In this document: positions 34,048 through 43,605 of the stretch, piece by piece
Layout: every line of letters begins with the position of its first letter
Numbering within the stretch: the stretch's first letter is position 1
Source: CAYJAB01 sp964368305
GTDB taxonomy: Bacteria > Bacillota_I > Bacilli_A > Erysipelotrichales > Erysipelotrichaceae
Assembly: GCA_964368305.1 (NCBI GenBank)
Contig: CAYJAB010000007.1
Coordinates: 1-54,527, forward strand
DNA length: 54,527 bases
Reading direction: 5' to 3'
The notes under the pieces: model-generated
What the model saw: only the letters and a program-made list of their open reading frames with translations
Database searches by the model: none
What the model was told of the DNA's origin: nothing
Position numbers and translations under genes: made by a program

Positions 34048-35532
34048 TTATTTTTTCCCCTTTGCTGCTAATTGAATTCTTGGGTCAACTTTTGTCATTA
34101 AAATATCACCTAAGAATACTGAGAAGATTGCTAAGGCAGTGAAAATAAACGTTAAAGTAATAACCATATTGTTGTTCGCTGCTTTAATCGCATCTGGCAA
34201 CATTTTACCCATTCCAGGAATCGCAAATACAGTCTCTGTAATTACAGAACCTGAAATTGCCAAGATTACAGAAGATGGAATTCCATTTACGATTGGAATA
34301 ATCGCATTTTTAAGAATATGTTTACTGAAAATTTCTTTTTGACTTAGTCCTTTTGCTTTTGCAAATTTAACATAATCTGCATTTGACTGGTCAATCATAT
34401 ATCTTCTTAACCACACCATAATATTTGACGTAGATAACAACGCCAAAATCAAGATTGGCAAAATATAAGATCGAACATCTCCAAACCCATATTGTGGGAA
34501 CTTATCTGGTAATCCAAATGATAACCCTAAATATTTCATAATGAAGATAAATGCCAATGATGGTATTGCGATTAAGAAATTAATATACGCAATCCCAAAT
34601 TTATCAATTAATTTACCTTTGTTACGTGCCATTGCAATAGCAAAAGGCAACGCGATGATATATGCAATAATTAGTGAAGAAATCCCAAAGATGTAAGACG
34701 TCTCAATCATTGAAGGCGATTCAAAAATTAAATCGCAACTTGCATAATTATCAGTAAATTTTTGCGTGTCTAAATGATCAAGTGTTGGTTTATATTTACA
34801 TGTTGTTTGATCAATTGGACTTGATGCTGTTTGTCCTGTAGGGAATGTTTGATCAATACTTTCAAACGTACCTTGTCCATTTCCAATAACCGCCAATGTT
34901 TCTACACCTGATTGTGTTGGAAACGATTCACCAAATTCTAATCTAATAATATTTTGATGAATAAATGGGAAATTCCCATCCACATAAACTTGATATTTAT
35001 AATCACATCCACTACACACAATTGCAGGCATTCCATATGGTGTTGTTCCTATAGAATATCCACGTTCAAGATCTGGATTATTAACATCTTGAATTTTTCC
35101 AGAGTGGTCTACCACAAAAAGTCCACTATAAAAATTTACTAATAATTCCACTGGATTATATTCACGATATGCATATGCACTCGCTTGTGTATCTCCCTCT
35201 GTTGCGAACATTTCAATAACGTACCCATTCGCTTCATATTCTGAAAGAACACGCAAATTTTCATCGCTTCCGTTATCTGTACATGCTGCAAAATCATCAG
35301 AAGATGCTAGACACATTTCATTAATAGACTCAAAATCTAAATATCCTAATTGTTCTAATTTATTGTAAGTATACGCTGTTTTTGCATTTCCTTTAAGTTT
35401 TAAGAACGCCGAGTCTCCTTGGAATACTTTACTTGTTGGAATCAATGTATATACCATTACAATAACAATACTTACAACAACAAAAATTGATATAATTGAT
35501 TTAACAAGTCTTGCTAGTATATAATTTTTCAT
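34048..35532 (-). CDS. oppB: Oligopeptide ABC transporter permease OppB with an enlarged extracytoplasmic domain
   Basis: 494 residues against about 310-320 for ordinary OppB. First membrane segment near 8-30, then a 250-residue extracytoplasmic stretch (about 31-280) before the five-helix permease core (from about 281; coupling loop FAKAKGLSQKEIFSKHILKN). Ordinary OppB has roughly 70-100 residues at that place. The insert has six cysteines (74, 84, 173, 176, 245, 266), suggesting disulfides. The 5' region is unusual: GGAG at 35572-35575 is 39 nt from the ATG, with a 9-bp stem (35545-35553/35558-35566) between. The nearer in-frame region has a stop, so no earlier start is possible. Confidence 0.9.
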   Translation of the reverse strand: MKNYILARLVKSIISIFVVVSIVIVMVYTLIPTSKVFQGDSAFLKLKGNAKTAYTYNKLEQLGYLDFESINEMCLASSDDFAACTDNGSDENLRVLSEYEANGYVIEMFATEGDTQASAYAYREYNPVELLVNFYSGLFVVDHSGKIQDVNNPDLERGYSIGTTPYGMPAIVCSGCDYKYQVYVDGNFPFIHQNIIRLEFGESFPTQSGVETLAVIGNGQGTFESIDQTFPTGQTASSPIDQTTCKYKPTLDHLDTQKFTDNYASCDLIFESPSMIETSYIFGISSLIIAYIIALPFAIAMARNKGKLIDKFGIAYINFLIAIPSLAFIFIMKYLGLSFGLPDKFPQYGFGDVRSYILPILILALLSTSNIMVWLRRYMIDQSNADYVKFAKAKGLSQKEIFSKHILKNAIIPIVNGIPSSVILAISGSVITETVFAIPGMGKMLPDAIKAANNNMVITLTFIFTALAIFSVFLGDILMTKVDPRIQLAAKGKK

Positions 35533-35544
35533 TTTATAATTTTC

Positions 35545-35566
35545 TACAAATAGAAATCTATTTGTA
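35545..35566 (-). other. Stem-loop between ribosome site and oppB start
   Basis: 9-bp arms at 35545-35553 and 35558-35566. On the minus strand AGAAAGGAG (35580-35572) precedes it and the oppB ATG is 12 nt after it. Folding would shorten the apparent ribosome-site distance from 39 to about 17 nt. Confidence 0.55.
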
Positions 35567-35616
35567 TACTTCTCCTTTCTTATAATTTAGAAAGTAAATA
35601 ATACAATTCACAATCA

Positions 35617-35651
35617 TTAAAAACCTTAGGACCCTTAAGTAAGAGCCCTAA
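35617..35651 (-). terminator. Attenuating terminator between oppA and oppB
   Basis: 12-bp arms at 35626-35637 and 35640-35651. As minus-strand RNA the two imperfect positions become G-U pairs, so all positions pair; GGTTTTTAA follows. Intercistronic stems after the binding-protein gene commonly make its mRNA more abundant than the permease part. Confidence 0.7.
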
Positions 35652-35683
35652 CGTTTTTTGTTATACATAATTAATTTACTAGA

Positions 35684-37636
35684 CTATTTCCAAGCAGCTT
35701 CTGCAGCAGCATATTGTTCTTGAGTAACAATTTCTGTTTGAAGTTCCCAACCTTTATATTTGTAGTTGTCTGTTCCAGTCGCAGCATACATTTGAGAGAA
35801 TGGTACGATATACGAAACTCTTTGTCCACGTGTTTGTTGTTGAACAGGAATATAGATAGAATTAGCGATTAAGTAAGCATCTGCTTTTGCAAATGCATCA
35901 TAACGAGCATCCATATCATCAGTGATAGCATCAGCTTCTCTGTATAATCTTTCATATTCCATAAATCCAGCAGATTCTTTTGCTTCTAAGTCAGCAACAG
36001 TTACACCGTCAGCTTCCATAGTTCCAAGCCCTGAATTTGTCATGTAGTATCCTGTTGTTGGTGAGAATACATCAACGAATGATTTTGGATCTTGGTAGTC
36101 TGGTCCCCATCCTGTGTATGTAGAAATATCATAATCAGACATTGATGGATCTTGGTTATAATATACGATATTTTCTACTGTATCTTCATCACGGAATACT
36201 GTTTCAATAATGATTTGTCCATCAGTAGCTTCTTCTACAGCTTGTTTTAATGATAATGCTTGATTTGTTAAAGCTACACTTGTTTGGTTTACTAATAAAT
36301 CTAAGTGAACTGGGAATTCAATTCCTTCAGCTTTAGCTGCTTCAATATAAGCTAATGCTTTATCTTTATCATTATATGGATCTTGACCATCTTCTAACTC
36401 AATAGTTTCACCAGTGTAATCAGCATAGTGTTTTTCTACTAAATCATAATATTGTGTTCCGTCAGATTGAGTTCCAGCAGCTGGGAAGTTATGTACATTA
36501 CGTAACGTTGCAGTCGCAAGTTCAAGTGGTGAACGTGTTGCTAAGTAAGAAGTTCTATCCATAGCATATTTTAATGCGTTTCTGAAGTTTACATTATGAA
36601 TTGCCTCAGCAGTATTGTCTCTTAATGTAGTATCATCAGCATAGTTTGTTTCATTAAATACTTGTCTGTTGTAGTTAAATACTAAACCAAACGTATATGA
36701 ATTTGAAAGAGTGAAATATGTATTATTTGAATAAGTTTCAGCATAAGTAGCATAATCTTCCCAACCTGGCATTAAATCTGCATATGCATATGTTCCTTGT
36801 TCAAATCCTTTAATTACTGAATATGGATCAGATCCATCATCATAAATACGAGTTACTGTATCTAAATGCACATTTTCAGCATCCCAGTAAGCTTCATTTT
36901 TTGTTAATACAGCAGATGATTTAGCATCATTTGTAGTTAAAATATATGCCCCATTATAAAGAATTGAGTCTAAATTTAATGAACCGAATGAACAGTCATC
37001 AACAACTGGAGCCCCTAATTTACATCCTTCACCTTGAGATTCTAAGAAAGTCTTGTTGATTGGATATAATACTGCATATGTTGTCATAGAGTCAAAATAT
37101 GGAGTAGGGTTTTCTAATGTGAATTCTAATGTTAAATCATCGATTGCTTTAACACCAACGTTTGCGAATGCTTCATCACTATAATCACTTGAATAGTATT
37201 CAGAATACCCTGTAATTACACCTTGTAATAACCAAGCTGTACCAGATTTAAATTCTGCACCATGTCTTAAACCAGTTACGAAGTCTTCAGCAACTACCGT
37301 CGCATATTCTTCCCCTGTGTTTGTAACCCATTTTACATCAGGTCTTAAGTTAAATGTCCACACTGTAGCATCTTCATTTGCTGACCATGTACTTGCAATA
37401 CTTGAAACGATTGCCCCTTTTGTATCATGTTCAAGTAACCCATCAACTAAGTTAACATTGATTTCATGATCCGTAGCTAAAGCAGTGATAACATAGTCCA
37501 TAGAAGACACTTCACGACTTGTCGCGATAGTCATATCTTTTGGAGCTTCTGCATCACTTCCACCATTGTCCGTGCTTGTAGTACAACCAGTTAAAGCAAG
37601 TACAAGAGTGATAAATAAAACTAATAATTTTTTCAT
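35684..37636 (-). CDS. oppA: Oligopeptide-binding lipoprotein OppA
   Basis: 650 residues from the ATG at 37636 (MKKLLVLFITLVLALTGCTT), with AAAGGAG upstream; the reading from 37672 starts further up without a ribosome site. Lipobox LTGC at 15-18, so it is lipidated at C18. The rest is a solute-binding family 5 protein: ATSREVSSMD, VKWVTNTGEEYATVVAEDFV, AVLTKNEAYWDAENV near 250 and a long C-terminal lobe. It captures peptides outside the membrane for OppBCDF. Long for the family (usually 530-600). Confidence 0.93.
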   Translation of the reverse strand: MKKLLVLFITLVLALTGCTTSTDNGGSDAEAPKDMTIATSREVSSMDYVITALATDHEINVNLVDGLLEHDTKGAIVSSIASTWSANEDATVWTFNLRPDVKWVTNTGEEYATVVAEDFVTGLRHGAEFKSGTAWLLQGVITGYSEYYSSDYSDEAFANVGVKAIDDLTLEFTLENPTPYFDSMTTYAVLYPINKTFLESQGEGCKLGAPVVDDCSFGSLNLDSILYNGAYILTTNDAKSSAVLTKNEAYWDAENVHLDTVTRIYDDGSDPYSVIKGFEQGTYAYADLMPGWEDYATYAETYSNNTYFTLSNSYTFGLVFNYNRQVFNETNYADDTTLRDNTAEAIHNVNFRNALKYAMDRTSYLATRSPLELATATLRNVHNFPAAGTQSDGTQYYDLVEKHYADYTGETIELEDGQDPYNDKDKALAYIEAAKAEGIEFPVHLDLLVNQTSVALTNQALSLKQAVEEATDGQIIIETVFRDEDTVENIVYYNQDPSMSDYDISTYTGWGPDYQDPKSFVDVFSPTTGYYMTNSGLGTMEADGVTVADLEAKESAGFMEYERLYREADAITDDMDARYDAFAKADAYLIANSIYIPVQQQTRGQRVSYIVPFSQMYAATGTDNYKYKGWELQTEIVTQEQYAAAEAAWK

Positions 37637-37686
37637 CCTTTTTCTCCTTTTTTCAATAATCAATTTTTTCAATTGAATATTGTTTA

Positions 37687-37715
37687 AGTTTACTATAAGA
37701 GCGTGTTTTTGTCAA
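37687..37715 (-). promoter_or_regulatory. opp operon promoter
   Basis: Minus strand TTGACA (37715-37710), 17-nt spacer, TAAACT (37692-37687), about 50 nt upstream of oppA. Confidence 0.7.
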
Positions 37716-37740
37716 TAATTCTCATTAAGTTTACGAAAAC

Positions 37741-37771
37741 AAAAATCATTATTTTCATAATAATGATTTTT
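37741..37771. terminator. Bidirectional-looking terminator between the membrane protein gene and oppA
   Basis: 13-bp perfect arms at 37741-37753 and 37759-37771 with a 5-nt loop, flanked by A on one side and T on the other. Confidence 0.75.
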
Positions 37772-37805
37772 GTTACATTTTTTTCATTTTCTTTCATAAA
37801 AAAAT

Positions 37806-38357
37806 CTATTCTTTATTAATTAGTAAACTCACTTTTTGTCTTAGTCTATATAAACTAAGCTGAATTCCCACCATAAATACAATTTCAATTATCGCATTTA
37901 TTCTTTCAAAAAACACAGTCATGGATAAACAAATTGCAATTGTAATAATAACGTAATTCAAAAAATAACCACCTACATAGAAAGAACGTTTGCTTAAAAT
38001 ATACCCAATAGTCGCAAGTAGCACAAGGTAGTAAATAACAGATAAAATAGTATGATTTATATGGAGTTTTGCTATCATCATATTTTTAGGATCATACGGT
38101 GTAAGTATCGCAACAATAAAAAGCAATATTGATATTACAAATAATACCTTAAACCTTTTTTGTCTATTAAATTGATCTTTAATTATCATCATTAATCCAT
38201 AAAGGAGCGCTAATACATTGATACCAATCCAAAAAAGATAAAGTGGATACGTAGAGTCACTACAACTCAAATCAGAAATATTTTGTGTGAATACATTCAT
38301 ATAAAACGGTAAAATAAAATTCGATAAAAACGCAATGATATAAATTATATCCCCCAT
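37806..38357 (-). CDS. Integral membrane protein of unknown function
   Basis: 183 residues from the second ATG (38357), 7 nt after GGGG; the ATG at 38363 is only 1 nt from that site. Five or six membrane segments (for example FWIGINVLALLYGLMMI and VLFVISILLFIVAI). Basic C-terminus (LRQKVSLLINKE). I recognise no family. It stands alone between terminators, upstream of oppA and downstream of murQ. Confidence 0.6.
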   Translation of the reverse strand: MGDIIYIIAFLSNFILPFYMNVFTQNISDLSCSDSTYPLYLFWIGINVLALLYGLMMIIKDQFNRQKRFKVLFVISILLFIVAILTPYDPKNMMIAKLHINHTILSVIYYLVLLATIGYILSKRSFYVGGYFLNYVIITIAICLSMTVFFERINAIIEIVFMVGIQLSLYRLRQKVSLLINKE

Positions 38358-38396
38358 ACACATTCCCCTTTTTCTTATATCATACCTATTTTAAAT

Positions 38397-38431
38397 AAAA
38401 AAGAAAAGACGAAATTCGTCTTTTCTTTTTT
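38397..38431. terminator. murQ terminator
   Basis: Long stem: arms about 38397-38412 and 38416-38431, A-rich on one side and T-rich on the other. A second short stem (ACTAACA/TGTTAGT) lies at about 38444-38461, between murQ and this one. Confidence 0.8.
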
Positions 38432-38496
38432 TGGAAATGGAATACTAACAAAAATGTTAGTAGAATTATAATAGCATAACCAAATTCAATAATCAA

Positions 38497-39393
38497 CTAA
38501 ATAATTGCTTTTCTTACAAACCCTTCATTATTATTCAATCTTTCTAAAGCTTCTTCTTTTGTACAATTTGTCAAAATCATTACAATCGCAACTTTTGGAT
38601 ATTCACCACTTTCATAATATGCCTTTTGCGCAGTCTCATAATCACATTCTGTAGCCATCATAATAATACGTTTACTACGTTCTACCAGTTTTAAATTCGT
38701 TGCTTTTACATCTACCATTAAGTTTCCGTAAACTTTACCAAATCCTACCATACTTGCTGTTGATAACATATTTAAAATTAATTTTTGTGCTGTTCCTGAT
38801 TTTAAACGAGTTGAACCTGTTAAAACTTCTGGACCACAATCTACTTCAATTGCAATATCTGCATGACTTGCCATTTCACTTGATTTATTACATGTTAAAG
38901 AAACAGCTTTTGCACCTACTGACTTTGCATAATCAAGTGCACCGATTGCATAAGGTGTTCTACCACTTGCTGCAATTGCTACTACAACATCATTTTCTTT
39001 TAAATTAATATTTTTTAAATCTTCAATTGCTAATTCAACAGAATCTTCAGCGCCTTCCACAGCTTTTAAAAACGCTTTTGGACCCCCTGCTAAAATTCCT
39101 TCGACTTCGTATGTTGTTCCAAATGTTGGCATGCATTCTGCAGCATCAATAACTCCAAGTCTTCCAGATGTTCCTGCACCAATATAAATAAGTCTTCCCT
39201 CATTTCGAAGTGCCTTTACAATTTCTTTTACTGCCTCTGCGATTTGAGGAAGTGCTTCTTTTACAGCTAGCGCAACTTTCGCATCTTCTTCATTCATAAT
39301 TTCTAAGAAACTTTCTGTTGAAAGTGTATCTAATAGCATAGTTCTTTCATTTCTTGTTTCTGTAGTTAAATGTGTGATCTTGATTTCTGACAT
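38497..39393 (-). CDS. murQ: N-acetylmuramic acid 6-phosphate etherase
   Basis: 298 residues, a sugar-isomerase (SIS) domain protein. IYIGAGTSGRLGVIDAAECM and the conserved glutamate in the EGAEDS region match MurQ; the N-terminus (HLTTETRNERTMLLDTLSTE) is the family signature. It splits the lactyl ether of MurNAc-6-phosphate to give GlcNAc-6-phosphate, which nagA (52588-53745) would deacetylate. So the window holds two steps of muropeptide sugar recovery. No murP or murR is adjacent. AAGGAGG precedes the ATG. Confidence 0.95.
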   Translation of the reverse strand: MSEIKITHLTTETRNERTMLLDTLSTESFLEIMNEEDAKVALAVKEALPQIAEAVKEIVKALRNEGRLIYIGAGTSGRLGVIDAAECMPTFGTTYEVEGILAGGPKAFLKAVEGAEDSVELAIEDLKNINLKENDVVVAIAASGRTPYAIGALDYAKSVGAKAVSLTCNKSSEMASHADIAIEVDCGPEVLTGSTRLKSGTAQKLILNMLSTASMVGFGKVYGNLMVDVKATNLKLVERSKRIIMMATECDYETAQKAYYESGEYPKVAIVMILTNCTKEEALERLNNNEGFVRKAII

Positions 39394-39407
39394 AATGTCC
39401 TCCTTTA

Positions 39408-40412
39408 TTATCTTAGCGATCTATATAAATAATTCGGTGTGTTCTCTTCGTTTAATAAACCTAACTCTTTCATCCACTTCAATGTAAAGAAAGGATTTCT
39501 TAAAAGTTCTCTTCCAATAAGTACATAGTCAGATTGATTAGTATGAATAATACTTTCAATCTCTTCTTCTTTTGTTATAAGTCCTGCGCACATTACTGGT
39601 ATATTAACCACTTCTTTGATTGCGTGTGCATGTTTTACTTGATACATAGCAGAAAGTTCAATTGGATGATATACTACACCTCCTGTTGAGACATTAATAA
39701 AGTCCATCCCCCACTTTTCAAGTTTAGGTGCAAGTTCTACAAAATAATCCAAATGATTTCCACCATCCGCATATTCTTCCGCACTCACTCTTACACCAAT
39801 TGGACCATCAAATTCTGACTGGCATGCTTTTATAACTTGCTGTAACAATAATGTTTTATCTGCTCCATATTTATCAGTTCTTTTATTTTTCAAAGGCGAT
39901 AAAAATTGATTAATAAGATATCCATGTGCGCCATGAATTTCAATAAAATCATATCCAGCTATTTTTGCATTCTTTGCTGCATTTTTAAAAGCATCTACAA
40001 TGGATTCAATTTCTTCAATCGTAAGCTGTGTTTCATAATCTTCTAATTTAGATGCTGCATACACCGTTTTATTTGTGCTTTTTGATTTACAACCTGCATG
40101 ATTTAATTGAACACCCATTTTTACAGAATGTTCATGTACACTATCTACAATATTCTTCAAAGCTGTTGTTTGCTGTTTCGTATAAATACCAAGACCAAAA
40201 TCATCCAAATATCCATTTTCATCAACACTCGTCGCTTCTTGAATAATAAATCCAGGTTTCCCTATCGCAAGTGTTGTATAGTGGGCTAAATGAAAGTTTG
40301 AACTTACACCATCATTTGTTTTACACATATACGTACACATAGGAGGAACCCCTACTCTCGATGAAATCAACATATTCTTTATTTTTGTTTCTTCAAATAC
40401 AGATTTATTCAT
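39408..40412 (-). CDS. NADH:flavin oxidoreductase / Old Yellow Enzyme family
   Basis: 334 residues, FMN TIM-barrel. It has the N-terminal RVGVPPMCTY motif, the H-x-x-H/N active pair in QLNHAGCKS and EIHGAHGYLINQFLSP (substrate-binding HxxN/HxxH area), and the phosphate-binding end CAGLITKEEEIESII. Acts on alpha,beta-unsaturated carbonyls or nitro compounds with NAD(P)H; YqjM-like or a single-domain enoate reductase is likely. It starts 15 nt upstream of murQ in transcription order, so may be co-transcribed with it and with the ABC-F gene. Confidence 0.88.
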   Translation of the reverse strand: MNKSVFEETKIKNMLISSRVGVPPMCTYMCKTNDGVSSNFHLAHYTTLAIGKPGFIIQEATSVDENGYLDDFGLGIYTKQQTTALKNIVDSVHEHSVKMGVQLNHAGCKSKSTNKTVYAASKLEDYETQLTIEEIESIVDAFKNAAKNAKIAGYDFIEIHGAHGYLINQFLSPLKNKRTDKYGADKTLLLQQVIKACQSEFDGPIGVRVSAEEYADGGNHLDYFVELAPKLEKWGMDFINVSTGGVVYHPIELSAMYQVKHAHAIKEVVNIPVMCAGLITKEEEIESIIHTNQSDYVLIGRELLRNPFFTLKWMKELGLLNEENTPNYLYRSLR

Positions 40413-40421
40413 TTTATCTCC

Positions 40422-42269
40422 TTATTCGTGGTATTTTTCCCACTTTTCCATTAAACTCATAATTTCTACACCTATCATCTCAATCTGTGCATCTAATTCA
40501 CTCATTTTTTTATAATCATCATAATACTCTTTTTCAAACGCTTTGCCTTTTAAATCTTCAATCATCTTTTCTTTTAAAGCAATCTCTTTTTCAATCTTTT
40601 CAACTTCTTTTTTTGACCTTTTTATAATTTTCGATTCACTTCTAGAGTCAATAGACTTTTTCTGTTGCGTTTGCTCTGCATCTATTATAGCATTTTTATC
40701 AAGATATTCTTGATAATTTAATTTATGATATTGAGCAGTACCATTGTCTATCACTAAAATGCTTGTCGCAAGCTTTTGAATAAAATATCGATCATGTGAA
40801 ACAAATAAAACTGTCCCCTCATATTCTGATAATGATTCTTCTAGTGCTTCTTTACCTAAAATATCTAAATGATTTGTAGGTTCATCCAAAATCAATAAAT
40901 TTGCTTGTTTTAATAAGATTTTAGCTAAAGACAATCTCACTTTTTCTCCACCTGAAAGTACATCTACTGTTTTAAAGACATCATCTGCACTAAATAAAAA
41001 CGTACCTAGTGTTGTTCTAATTGTTTTATGCTCCAAAGTAGGATATTCATCCCACAATTCTTCTAAGACTGTTTTTGTTGTCGTAAACTGTGCAAGTTGT
41101 TGATCAAAATATGCTTTTTCTACTTGATGACCCCAAAGTAGATCACCACCTCTATTTTCAACAACATCCATAATAGATTTCACAAAGGTAGACTTTCCTT
41201 TTCCATTTGGACCAATAATCGCTATTTTTTCACCTTGAAGCACGTCGAGATCAATTGTACACAATGTTGTATCATATCCCACTTTGTAATCTTTTAAAGT
41301 TAAAACTTGTTTACCACTTTTTTTAGCTAATTTAAACTTCGCCTTGAAAGTTTTAGTATCTGTATTATCAAGTTGTATACGATCCATTCGATCTAAATAT
41401 TTAATTTTAGATTGAGCAAAGGCCGCTTTATTTTTTTTATAACGAAACTTTTCAATTAAAGTTTCTAATCGCGCTATATCTTTTTGTTGATTCGCATATG
41501 CTGCAGCTTGCTTTTCTAACGACAACTTCTTTTGTTGTACAAAACTTGTGTAATTCCCACTATATTTAGTCATTTTTCCAAGCTCAATTTCATAAACAAC
41601 ATCAACAATTTTATCTAAGAACATTCGATCATGTGAAACCAAAATAATTGCTTTTGTATAATATTTTAAGTAACCTTCCAGCCACTCAACTGTCATTAAG
41701 TCAAGATGATTGGTAGGCTCATCTAATAATAAGATATCCGGTTTGCTTAATAATAATTTTACGAAGGCAAGTTTTGTTTTTTGTCCACCAGAAAAAGTAT
41801 GAATTTCTCGTTTTAAATCTTCTTGTGTAAATCCAAATTTTGTAAAAACTGTCATCATTTCTTGTTTATAGTTGTATCCATTTAACATTTCAAACTCTTG
41901 TTGTACATTTGCAAAGTCTTCTAACACTTTTTCTGAATAATCTTCAGAAAGCTGAATTGTTAGTTTATCTAATTTTTTTTGCAATTCAAAAATTTTAACA
42001 AACGCTTTATTTAACTCTTCTTCTACCGTGTTATTATCTTCTTTAAATGTCTGTTGAGATAAATAACCTATTTTTAAACCAGTTACTTTATGAACAGTCC
42101 CACTATCTAAATCTTCCTCATTTGTAATTGTCTTTAAAAACGTTGTTTTCCCACATCCATTTCTACCAATTACTGCAATTTTTTCAACATTCTTTACTTC
42201 AAATTGAATGTCTTCAAAAATGACATTTGGACCAAAGGACTTACTTCCTTTATTTATTTGATAAAGCAT
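40422..42269 (-). CDS. ABC-F family ATPase
   Basis: 615 residues with two ABC domains and no membrane segment: Walker A GRNGCGKTTFL (near 36) and GPNGKGKSTFV (near 352), signatures FSGGQKTKLAF and LSGGEKVRLSLA, and two Walker B motifs ILLLDEPTNHLD/LILDEPTNHLD. A charged linker lies between them, and a coiled-coil tail (EVEKIEKEIALKEKMIEDL) ends the protein. ABC-F proteins act on the ribosome E site, as translation factors or antibiotic-protection factors. Which subfamily is not resolved. AGGGGTG precedes the ATG. Confidence 0.92.
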   Translation of the reverse strand: MLYQINKGSKSFGPNVIFEDIQFEVKNVEKIAVIGRNGCGKTTFLKTITNEEDLDSGTVHKVTGLKIGYLSQQTFKEDNNTVEEELNKAFVKIFELQKKLDKLTIQLSEDYSEKVLEDFANVQQEFEMLNGYNYKQEMMTVFTKFGFTQEDLKREIHTFSGGQKTKLAFVKLLLSKPDILLLDEPTNHLDLMTVEWLEGYLKYYTKAIILVSHDRMFLDKIVDVVYEIELGKMTKYSGNYTSFVQQKKLSLEKQAAAYANQQKDIARLETLIEKFRYKKNKAAFAQSKIKYLDRMDRIQLDNTDTKTFKAKFKLAKKSGKQVLTLKDYKVGYDTTLCTIDLDVLQGEKIAIIGPNGKGKSTFVKSIMDVVENRGGDLLWGHQVEKAYFDQQLAQFTTTKTVLEELWDEYPTLEHKTIRTTLGTFLFSADDVFKTVDVLSGGEKVRLSLAKILLKQANLLILDEPTNHLDILGKEALEESLSEYEGTVLFVSHDRYFIQKLATSILVIDNGTAQYHKLNYQEYLDKNAIIDAEQTQQKKSIDSRSESKIIKRSKKEVEKIEKEIALKEKMIEDLKGKAFEKEYYDDYKKMSELDAQIEMIGVEIMSLMEKWEKYHE

Positions 42270-42282
42270 TGCTTAACACCCC

Positions 42283-43605
42283 TTATTCATTCACCCTTAA
42301 GTAATCTACAAACGCATCTGCAGTTACCTTTGCATATTCATGGTAGTTCTCCATAAATAAATTCACGTCTTCCTCATTGCTTAAATAAATGTATTCAATA
42401 ATGATTGATTGCATTCCATGTACTTCATTTAAAGCAAACGAAGCATTCCCAACTATTGATTGATCAGAAAATGTTCCAGCACCTAATGCTTTACCTCCAC
42501 TTTCTCTAATCGTCATTTTTCCATCATACACGCCACTTCTACCACTTGCAACAACACCACTTATAGATCCCGTTGATTTATTTCCAGTAGAGACAAGATC
42601 TGTACTTGCAAGAAGTTCACTCAAAAGTGCACTCGCAAGTCTTGGTGATGTATAAGATGAATGCGCCACTTGTAGACCTCTATATTTACTGCTGCTTGCA
42701 TAATTCATTTGTATTTCAATATAATACTTGGCTTTTGATTGATATGCACGATGAAGTCGTCCATCAATACCATATGTACTAACAACCTCATTTTCATCTT
42801 CTCTTAAAACTAATACATTTAAGCCATAGTTTTCGAGTTCTTTTTCAAGTTGTAATGCAAGATTATAATTTAAATCGGCTTCCACAAGTCCAAATGCTTC
42901 TCCACCATACTCCGCAATTGTCCCTCTATCATAACTACTATGTGCAGGATCAATTACTATATCATAAATCTCTTCAGATACTTCATCTTCCTCTACAGAA
43001 ATATAAAAATAATTGTTATCTAACACATCAATACTATTTTTATCGTCAAAAATATTCTTGTCCGCAATCAATTCAACTTTTTTAGACACACCTTCTCTTC
43101 TTATTGTATTAAATGAATCAAAAACTACTGTTTCACTATATGCACGATAAAGTGATAAATCTATCATTAAATACACTTCATACAACCCCTCTGGTAAAAT
43201 CTCCACAGGAATTTGTCCATCTATTGTATTATCTAACATAAAAACATATTCTTGATCTGGATTACATACGTTTGAAAGCATTACAGTTTTACCTGCAAAA
43301 AAATCTTTCTCTCCTAATACATATGGTTCACTGTAGAAATTAAGTGTTTCTCCATAATAATGATAATCTTTAATCTGATACATTTGATCATAGGAAACAT
43401 CTTCAAACTTCTCAACAATTTCTTGTTGAGTAAGACCACATACAGGATAACTTACTGCAACCACTTTGTCATTCACTTGTTGAACTAGGTAAAAAACACA
43501 TAAAACAAGCACAAGAAAAACAAGTGCAGCCGCAATCATTTTTCTTCTAAATAGAATAACAGGATTTACATGAACATTTTTTTTCATTTTAGACATGTCT
43601 ATCAT
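42283..43605 (-). CDS. Membrane-anchored amidase_3-like protein with a missing zinc ligand
   Basis: 440 residues. One membrane segment (about 24-43), a 170-residue unknown extracytoplasmic region, then an N-acetylmuramoyl-L-alanine amidase (amidase_3) fold: IVIDPAHSSYDRG (H222), LVEADLNYNLA (E242), and IIIEYIYLSN with the catalytic-type E404. The usual third zinc ligand, His in a SIHAN-type motif, is replaced: IEIQMNYAS has Q299 there. The protein may be inactive, a regulator of other amidases, or use another ligand. No strong ribosome site; the start overlaps licD by 17 nt, indicating coupling. Confidence 0.75.
   Translation of the reverse strand: MIDMSKMKKNVHVNPVILFRRKMIAAALVFLVLVLCVFYLVQQVNDKVVAVSYPVCGLTQQEIVEKFEDVSYDQMYQIKDYHYYGETLNFYSEPYVLGEKDFFAGKTVMLSNVCNPDQEYVFMLDNTIDGQIPVEILPEGLYEVYLMIDLSLYRAYSETVVFDSFNTIRREGVSKKVELIADKNIFDDKNSIDVLDNNYFYISVEEDEVSEEIYDIVIDPAHSSYDRGTIAEYGGEAFGLVEADLNYNLALQLEKELENYGLNVLVLREDENEVVSTYGIDGRLHRAYQSKAKYYIEIQMNYASSSKYRGLQVAHSSYTSPRLASALLSELLASTDLVSTGNKSTGSISGVVASGRSGVYDGKMTIRESGGKALGAGTFSDQSIVGNASFALNEVHGMQSIIIEYIYLSNEEDVNLFMENYHEYAKVTADAFVDYLRVNE

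Noticed and set aside
38700..39008. Plus-strand Leu/His-rich ORF
   Set aside because: Antisense shadow of murQ; similar Leu/His-rich shadows occur opposite nifJ, the amidase-like gene, oppB and ptsI.
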